Below, one piece after another: positions 57,423 through 64,000 of a stretch of 64,000 nt of DNA. This DNA is from Symsagittifera roscoffensis (lineage: Eukaryota > Xenacoelomorpha > Acoela > Convolutidae). A model generated the notes under the pieces. The model was not told the origin of the DNA. It saw nothing but the letters and a program-made list of their open reading frames with translations, and searched no databases. Made by a program: the position numbers and the translations under genes. How positions within the stretch are numbered: position 1 is the first letter of the stretch; each line of letters starts with the position of its first letter. The stretch is from NCBI RefSeq assembly GCF_963678635.1, contig NC_087068.1, positions 45,367,013 through 45,431,012 of the forward strand, written 5' to 3'.

Positions 57423-60400
57423 ATGGCTGCCGAAAATCTTCCTACGACTCCAAGTCCGACGACCAGGGCGCCTCCGATTGCAATAGACGACACTAAGCAG
57501 GACGACTCGGATGAAGAACCCGTTTACGTATCAGGAACAGTGGGAGGAACCCAGTCACGTGCTCGGACACGAGTGACATTCGCCCATAGTAGCTCAAGTA
57601 GGTATTTTACAAGAAGCATTACGAGGCCAAACTGTGCATTTTGTGAATTGTAAGCGGATTCCGCAACAAAGACTCTCCCTTTGTTCTTCTTTTGTTCCGA
57701 AAAAAAAATTAGGTTAAATACTTATAACAGAAAGTCTGTATGCGAGAAAATATTGAAAAAATCAACAGTTTTAAATTGATTAGATGTTTTAACGAATCAA
57801 TCGTAATCATATTGAGTTTATATTAATCTGTCTGTCATTCGGGTTTCAGGGCCAAGATTTTGAAATGGGAATTTCACTGAATGAAAAAAGTGGTGCTACG
57901 AAAGGTGCGGTCTTTTTTCCTCTCAAGGACTTGACTCACTTGCCCCCAAATTTCGACTTTTAAACTAGCCATTTTTGACGGAATTTCTATTATCATTCAA
58001 AAAGTAATGTTGTCCTGAGCTTAAGTTTGAAAAGATTTTTCCCTGTGATCATTTTTTATAAACTTATTGGGGTTTAAAAATTACTACTTTGGGAAAACTA
58101 ACGCGCGATATATTTCGCGCTATTAACGCGTAAGCGGAGATTTAATCCGTCTTAGAAATCGCTCCAAATTAGGTGAAGAAAGCTTGTTTGCCATAATTGA
58201 TGTGTTAAAATTTCAAATTACTAAAAAACTATATTTCATTTTATTTTATTAGATTTAATTTGTTCATATTATTGCTGCTCTATAAACCTTAAAAGGCAGT
58301 CGGAACATTCAATGCTTCGCCCTGATACAAGCAGTCTTGTTCGTTTTCTGATGCTGTATTTTGCTGTTGTTAAATCGATTGCATTTTTTTTACCAGGTTT
58401 TTAACTCTTAATATATTGATGATCTACAATCAGGTTAAGAAGAACTGGTAGAAGCAACCGACCCTAATTTCACTTAGACTATTCTAATTTTGAAGAGGTG
58501 CGCGCGCAAAAAAAGCTGAGTTTTTGGGTCAAAATTTTCTAAAAACTGCCCAAAATTGGTATTTGACCAGTTTTTTTTCAAAATTCGTGGAAACTGGATT
58601 TCTATAGCAATTTAGGAGAGCTCGGAAATTCAATTTGGCTGACCTAAGAAAATTTGACAGAATAATTTTTCTTTTTTTGAAACTCTGGTTTGATATCTTC
58701 AACAAACACGAATAATCATAATAATCATTAAAATAAAATAACGATATTGAGAATAATCATAATAATCATAATCAACATAATAATTTTAATTATAGCAATC
58801 ATACTAATCGATAATGATAATCATAATCATTATCAAAATATGTTCGTTTTCAGTCTGCTTTAGAAGAAAAAAACCGGCCGTAAATTCATAAAATTATGGA
58901 AGTTATCTACAAGTTCAGTTAACTATCTACTGGGTGGTTGGTATCTTCAACAAATGGACGTAAAACTTCGTATTATTTTGTTGAATTTTTGCTTCAGGTC
59001 GTCCGCTGAGTCCCCAGCTGCGGACGGATACCAGTCAGGAGTCCCGTATGACCAGACCGAAGAAAGTGACGCTGCAGAATTCGCAGAAGATAGTGCCCCG
59101 GACTTACCTGTTTGGAACCAATGAGAGCACCAAGAAAGGAAAAGCAATCTTGATATCCATGTTAGTTATGAACTCATTTGAAGTTAAAAGTTTGGAAATT
59201 GGAATTCAAGCTTGGTAAAAAATTAAAAACTTTAGAATAGATCAAAAATGGGTTATCAAGTAAATAAAAATGTTGACATTTTATAAAAACTTTATTTTTT
59301 GTCTATCTATAGTTACTTATGATTCAAGAGCGGAGTATTTGAAATCAGGAGTGAATCTAGGGATTGACTGAAAGGGGTTGGGAGAGGTTGGATGGGAGGT
59401 TTTGTCGATGTCAAAAAACTAGAAATTTCTGTAAATCTTTTTTTGGTTTCCTTCTTTATTTTTTCAAGATCTGTTGACAAAGACATTTTACATGCCGTAG
59501 ACAAGCTTTTGATCCAATCACAAAGGTTTTGAGTTCTTTTTGGACAATTTTGACAAACTGTAGGGCACTTTTGGGCGCTCTTCGCCTTACCTACTCAATG
59601 TTAGTTGTATCATAACAACTCGCAACAAAAGACAGCTTGCAAGAAAAGACATTTCGTATAATTTAGCAATTTTCAAAATGCGATAACGAGTAAAAATGAA
59701 TTCTTTATTACCCCCAAACTAAGAACTGTGAGCCCCCACTTAATGTGGAGTGCGAATTGAAACTTGCACTAGAAACTCTGTACGCCAAAACAATTGGGAA
59801 TGAGCAGCTCAAGTCGTTTCTCAAAAAAATGAGTGGAGAGTATATACGTGAAAATCTACCAAAAGATCTTTATTTTAAACCAGCCATATGAAATCAGTTT
59901 ACAAAGGTGCTAAAAAGAAACCAAAAGACAGACAATTTTATCGAAGGTTGGCATAGAAATTTCTAATAAGGGATGGATTTGCTCACCACACATTATCAGA
60001 ACTCATTCAGAGATTTTGGAAGAAAAAGAGTCCAACTGAAAATCACCTGATTCTGCTCAAATCCGGAAAAAAGCCATGTAAGGCCGGCCTTGAACATGAA
60101 CAAGTGCCACAAAGGATAACAGACACTTTTAAGCACTATCAAAACAAAGATCTAATTTTGCAGCTGGAAGCTCTTCCATTTAAGTTTGAGCTTTAATAAC
60201 GACGAAAACTTGACTCTTCAAAAAGAAAATTTGACTCTTCAAAAGCATGGATGTTTTGCTTCCTTTTTGTTTAATTAGATTTTAAAATGTATAATGTATG
60301 TTTGAATTTTCTACAAGTTCTTTTTTTCGTAAAAAATTGCAAGTTGTCGTTTTTTACGAGTTATTATACCCGAGCAAAACTATTGAAAAATTATTAAAAA

Positions 60401-62309
60401 CCTAAGAAATACAGCCAGGAAGAAGATTAAAGAGTCATCAGCAATCTTGGACTTCTAGTTAAGCACTTGGAGAGCTCGCAACAACCCTGGAATTGTTGTC
60501 AAGAGACATCAGCTGTTTATTCTTACTAGCTACTCTAAGGTTGCCCCGAAGTCTTTAACTTTCTGGCAGGAGGTCCAAGGTTATCTAGTTCAATTTAAAT
60601 CAGCTATAGTTTGTTTTATTCTTGATTGTTCCAATATTTGATTAATTTTTGAGAACTAGCGACTTTTATGGCAGCATGAGCTAACGATATAAACAGCAAA
60701 AGCTTGTTTTTGCAGCATATGAGTTAAAGTATATTTATACAAGGGTCAGTGGTTTTAAAGGTTGATGCTCGTGGTTCTGTATTGGTTAGTCAACGTTTCA
60801 AATACCTCAAGATTCAAGTTTTTTTAATGTTTTTATCTAGCATGTCCAAGGCGATTCATGCATTACTTTGATATTTTTTTAAACCCTGGTCAGGTTTTAT
60901 TGCTAATCTGGACGTGTATAGTGTGGAGCTAGTAAAGTTGAATGGATCAATTGTTCAAAGACCCGTCTACAAGCCAGGTTCTGTATTCCGCTTTCGCAAG
61001 AACAAATATGTTTCAATTTATTCGTTTTCTGAAATTATGGTTATCTGTGGCAATGGGCAGGGACTTCGTTTTCTTGCTTCTGTTTAGAGTTCAAATTTTA
61101 GCCAACCGTGATGGCAAGGATTGTTGGGTCGTCCTGTACCAAATGTAAACTAGCTGCAATGATGTGACTGTTTAACATTTGCAATTGATTGTTGGCTGAC
61201 TCTTTCATTTGCTGAACTAATTGTCGATTGTTGGGCTCGTGACTGAGCTCGTTTATTTTTGATATTATTGCGGCTTTATTTATTATTTTAGGTTTTGGAC
61301 AGCACTTATTCGCTCTTGATTCGCTGCAGCGCCAGTGTGTTGTTGTCTTTGTATTGCGCTTTTTTGGTATTCATGGTCGTCAAAATTAGAAAAGTTTTTT
61401 TGAGCTTCCTCTTGTGAAAGTATTCATTTTGACTATTCAATCGGTTAAAAGTGAGAGAATGATAAGAGAATGTATTCATATTTAATTGTGCTATTTTATT
61501 TAATACCTTGTTAACACTTATTTAAACACATGCTGGCAATTTGTTAGATTAAAAATTGAGCCCAATTTGAATTCGTTTAACTTAGATTTGCGTGGTTCAT
61601 TAATAGCGCAGACCTAATTGAGATATCTTTACTTTAGAATTACTTGTGAGAACTTTTGGTATGACATCTTTTGTCCTGACACCTAATAATCTGTCTGTTT
61701 TGTTTCAGCTCTCTGATCTTGATTGCCGCTGGTCTTTATGCCTTAATTGTTGCCGGTATGAATAGCAGCCCTGACTTATGCAAAAAAGAACCAACGGTTA
61801 AATTATGGCTGCAAGGTTCGCTTTCGTTTGTTTAAATACCTTTAACAAGTATAAATAGTGATAGTAATGTTATTTAATCTATTTGATTCTTGGCGGTTTT
61901 TAAACTTTCAATTGTATGTTAAAAGTTTTTGTCGACATTTTTTTTGAGCCGACCAAATCGATTTTTTGAGCTCTCTTGAAACACTGTAAAGATCTTGTGG
62001 TACCAAAATATACAGTCTAAATTTTGAAAAAATTTAAAAACCAGAAACTTTCGAGCTAAAAGATTTTCACAGAAAAATTGCGTTTTGTAAACACGAGCTT
62101 CCACCCTAAAAAAGTATTTATTGTTGATGCCCGAGGCAGGCGCCCTCAGAAAAACTTTTTGTTTAATCGGCCAAAAAAATTATATCCTAAATTGTTAGTA
62201 AAGAGTAGTCAGGGTGCCTTTTGGGTAGTCAGGGAGCTAGTTTTTGCAACAAAGGATTATTTTTGGATAGTTTTTCATTGCAGCTCAAAATGCGTCTAAA
62301 ATGAATCCG
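57423..62309 (+). CDS. Unrecognised small membrane protein, at least four exons, possibly partial
   Basis: Exons 57423-57597 (donor CAA|GTAGGT), 58998-59160 (TTGCTTCAG acceptor, donor CAT|GTTAGT), 61709-61815 (GTTTCAG acceptor, donor CAAG|GTTCGC) and a 26-nt microexon 62284-62309 (CATTGCAG acceptor, donor CCG|GTAAGA). Phases 1, 2 and 1 agree at every junction, giving 157 codons that end in phase 0. The N-terminus is rich in Pro and Thr (TPSPTTRAPP) then acidic (DDTKQDDSDEEP), followed by a basic segment (RMTRPKKVTLQNSQK). One hydrophobic helix lies at about residues 109-130, with KKGKA before it and SPDLCKKEP after it, suggesting a cytosolic N-terminus and at least one more helix downstream. 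No family is recognised. Further exons may lie beyond 62310 or outside the window. The microexon is the least certain part. An alternative donor at 57602 would give a short acidic C-terminus instead. Confidence 0.55.
57618..57706 (-). repeat. ~85-bp dispersed repeat, copy 2, 20 nt inside intron 1
   Basis: Reverse complement of 52712-52797 with about ten differences. It begins only ~20 nt after the first exon's donor site. Confidence 0.75.
57950..58345 (+). mobile_element. ~395-bp dispersed repeat, copy 2
   Basis: Partner of 24028-24423, in the first intron of the membrane-protein gene. It contains a small insertion (ACGCGTAAGCGGAGATTTAA near 58125) absent from copy 1. Confidence 0.75.
58480..58650 (+). 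mobile_element. GC-richer dispersed repeat, partial copy 4
   Basis: Right half only: ATTCTAATTTTGAAGAGGTG, CGCGCGCAAAAAAAGC, then TAGGAGAGCTCGGAAATTCA. It matches the right part of 36513-36873. Confidence 0.7.
58705..58845. repeat. Degenerate (ATAATC)n simple repeat
   Basis: Repeated ATAATCATAATAATCAT units, interrupted by short unique sequence, lie upstream of exon 2 of the membrane-protein gene. Confidence 0.8.
59733..60196 (+). pseudogene. Decayed Mutator-like (MULE) transposase C-terminus
   Basis: Across three frames the plus strand reads AIxNQFTKVLKRNQKTDNFI then EGWHRNF, then a segment with TENHLILLKSGKKP, then HEQVPQRITDTFKHYQNKDL. The N-N/D-x-x-E-G-W-H motif followed by a T-E-x-x-L-x-x-L-x-x-G segment is characteristic of the C-terminal part of MULE-type transposases. 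Stops at about 59888 and 59969 and two frameshifts show it is dead. The catalytic DDE part is not recognisable upstream. It lies in the second intron of the membrane-protein gene. Confidence 0.58.
60197..61690. other. Intronic stretch without recognised features
   Basis: No repeat, RNA gene or coding segment is recognised. A 68-codon frame at 60942 is unremarkable. Confidence 0.4.
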
Positions 62310-64000
62310 GTAAGATTATTAATTTTGTACTACCTGAAAAATCACGCCGTAGCTCAAAAGATTTATGATTATCTTGAAGTTTTTTTGGGTTGAAAGTTGT
62401 AGTGTTTTCGCGAAACTTGATTGCCAAATAAAAGCATAAGCAAGGTATAACTTTTCAGTTTGTTTTTTAACAACCTATACATCCATTTGCAGCAACTCGG
62501 AGTTTGAGTCAAATCAAATCAAAATTGTGTCATCTCAATTCATACTCCTTAGCGCCACCTAACTGTAATATAATTTTTTCTTGATTTTAGTTTTGTTAAT
62601 TTTTTTAAAATTCACTTCAAAAACATTGTTGACTGACAGTAAAATTCCACTCAACAAAGCATCAAATTCAAAGTCGCATTTAAGAAAAAACACTTTGAAA
62701 AATTTTATTAAAAAAAACGTTCAACAAATTTTGGTTTAAACTCTATCAAACTGCAAACTATTCTACTACAAAGTAGGTTGATGCCCGAGGCAGTAGGGTA
62801 TGCCATGAGAAAAGTTTTTGAAATAAACTTTTCTCGTGTCATACCAAAAAAAAACAAGGATAGCTGGCTACTGTGCAAGTAGCACAGAATGTTTCGACCA
62901 TACCTTTAAGAAACATTTATTTTTCAAATTTATGTCGTTTTTCCTAGTAATGTGATAAAAATTGAAAAAAAAATAGAAAAAATAGAACTTTTCAATTTTT
63001 TATAAATTTTTGTTTGAATTTTGAAGTTTTTGATTTGCAAATTGGCGCTGAAAAACTTCAAAAATTAATTTTATTTGAGGAAAATTAAATTTTCACGGCT
63101 TGAATTAAGCATAAAAAAGATTTTGTAAGCCTGATTAGCCTCAGCTTAAAAGCTTGAAGTTACACCAAAACTCAAAGTTTTCAAGCTGGATATTGAAAAA
63201 ATGTTTTCAATAGTTTTAATTTCGTTCAAGACACGACTGGAAGGGCTGAAATATGTTATAACACTCGATCCACTCCGATGATTATTTGTGGTACCTGATT
63301 TTAAGTGGAAAACAAAAAAAATAAAAAATAAAAGACACCCGAATACAAAGTTCCTCCACATTTTTCAAATGATTAGGACAAAAATTATCAAAGTTTTTGT
63401 GCGGTTGCCTAAGTTGATTGATAATCATCATTCAACTGCCCGCTGGCAACGTTTGTTACTTGTCAAAAATGCTTCAACATCCGACGTGGCTCTTTTTTTG
63501 AATTAGGTTGTATGTTTTGTTTGTTTTTTTTTCTTTGAAATCAAATGCTTTGTTTTATTGTTTGCAATGATTTTTGTCAGAATTGTTTTTGTTTTAGTTG
63601 TCGACCAATCAGTTTTTAATGCCAGTTTCAATTTTTTTTTCAAAAAAAAAGAACAAACAAAATAAAGTTAAAAAAATGGTAACTTTAATATTTAAAGTAG
63701 AATTTAGAGCTACCTGTCTAATATATGATATTTTAAGACCAAATATAATACAAAATACTCAAAATCAATTGGTGAAAGCTTTAGAAATAGATATAGAATG
63801 AAGCAACAGTATCGCAAAAATTGAATGCGAGACATGACATCAGATTCTGCTAAAAGTTGATGTAATTTTTTGCAGCGCGCTGTTACAAAACCTTATACTT
63901 CAGCTGCCAATTAAGTTAATGCTCTGTAACTATCAGAAATTTATATTTGTCAAAAAACGAGCAAAATTTTTTCAATTTTCTTCAACCGGGCCTCTCACCT
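62310..64000. other. Right-end stretch, no recognised gene
   Basis: AT-rich, no convincing exon seen. It holds a hairpin at 62798-62844 and a duplicated TTGATGCCCGAGGCAG motif (62124-62139 and 62779-62794). If the membrane-protein gene continues, its next exon would be here or beyond. Confidence 0.4.
62798..62844. repeat. Imperfect hairpin, 11-bp core stem
   Basis: GAGAAAAGTTT (62807-62817) pairs with AAACTTTTCTC (62825-62835), and GTATG pairs with CATAC outside it, with a bulge between. It may be a small transposon end. Confidence 0.6.

Noticed and set aside
57115-57486. 123-codon frame overlapping the start of the membrane-protein gene
   Set aside because: It runs through the poly-T acceptor and the ATG region in another frame; the spliced gene explains the sequence better.
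1-64000. CRISPR arrays, bacterial operons or prophage-like modules
   Set aside because: None seen; introns, animal gene families and LINE/SINE content show the window is eukaryotic.

Overview
This is eukaryotic, metazoan-type DNA: AT-rich, spliced, and dominated by transposable elements and their remains. Three conserved animal genes are recognisable (alpha-methylacyl-CoA racemase, hydroxylysine kinase, a LAPTM4-family protein), together with a three-LOTUS-domain gene and an unrecognised membrane-protein gene. Two adjacent genes are only 30 nt apart on one strand, and each has a 3' splice-acceptor motif 6 nt before its ATG. That is the signature of an operon resolved by spliced-leader trans-splicing. 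Short intercistronic spacers of this kind are known in appendicularian tunicates and some other invertebrates. The species cannot be fixed from this window; a trans-splicing invertebrate with a repeat-rich genome is the best description.

Layout. 1-4 kb: a dead R2-type retroelement tail (1387-2429) and a ~1 kb foldback element with ~380-bp inverted arms (2736-3724). 4-11.3 kb: the LOTUS-AMACR operon. The AMACR intron holds two decayed duplicates of its own second exon. 11.9-15 kb: tRNA-like SINE copies and a degenerate tandem repeat. 16-17.5 kb: a two-exon LAPTM4-like gene. 17.5-30 kb: mostly gene-free, with dispersed repeats, a MITE nested in a MITE with a 9-bp target duplication, a LINE ORF1-like fragment and an LTR-like pair around a Gag-like remnant.

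30.1-47.8 kb: an array of ~5-kb tandem duplications. It carries one intact hydroxylysine kinase gene (31505-33124), three broken copies sharing one exon deletion, and copies of an antisense APE-type LINE. The breakpoints show microhomology, and the last unit is a mosaic. A further LINE copy lies at 47.9-49.6 kb. 49.6-57.4 kb is AT-rich with no convincing gene.

57.4-62.3 kb: a multi-exon gene for a small membrane protein, reconstructed from phase-compatible splice sites including a 26-nt microexon; it may continue beyond the window. Its large intron contains a decayed Mutator-like transposase. The genes do not form one pathway. The biological theme is a lightly populated chromosome region reshaped by retroelements, small DNA transposons and replication-based duplication. 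All homology calls are by eye from remembered family features; no database search was run.
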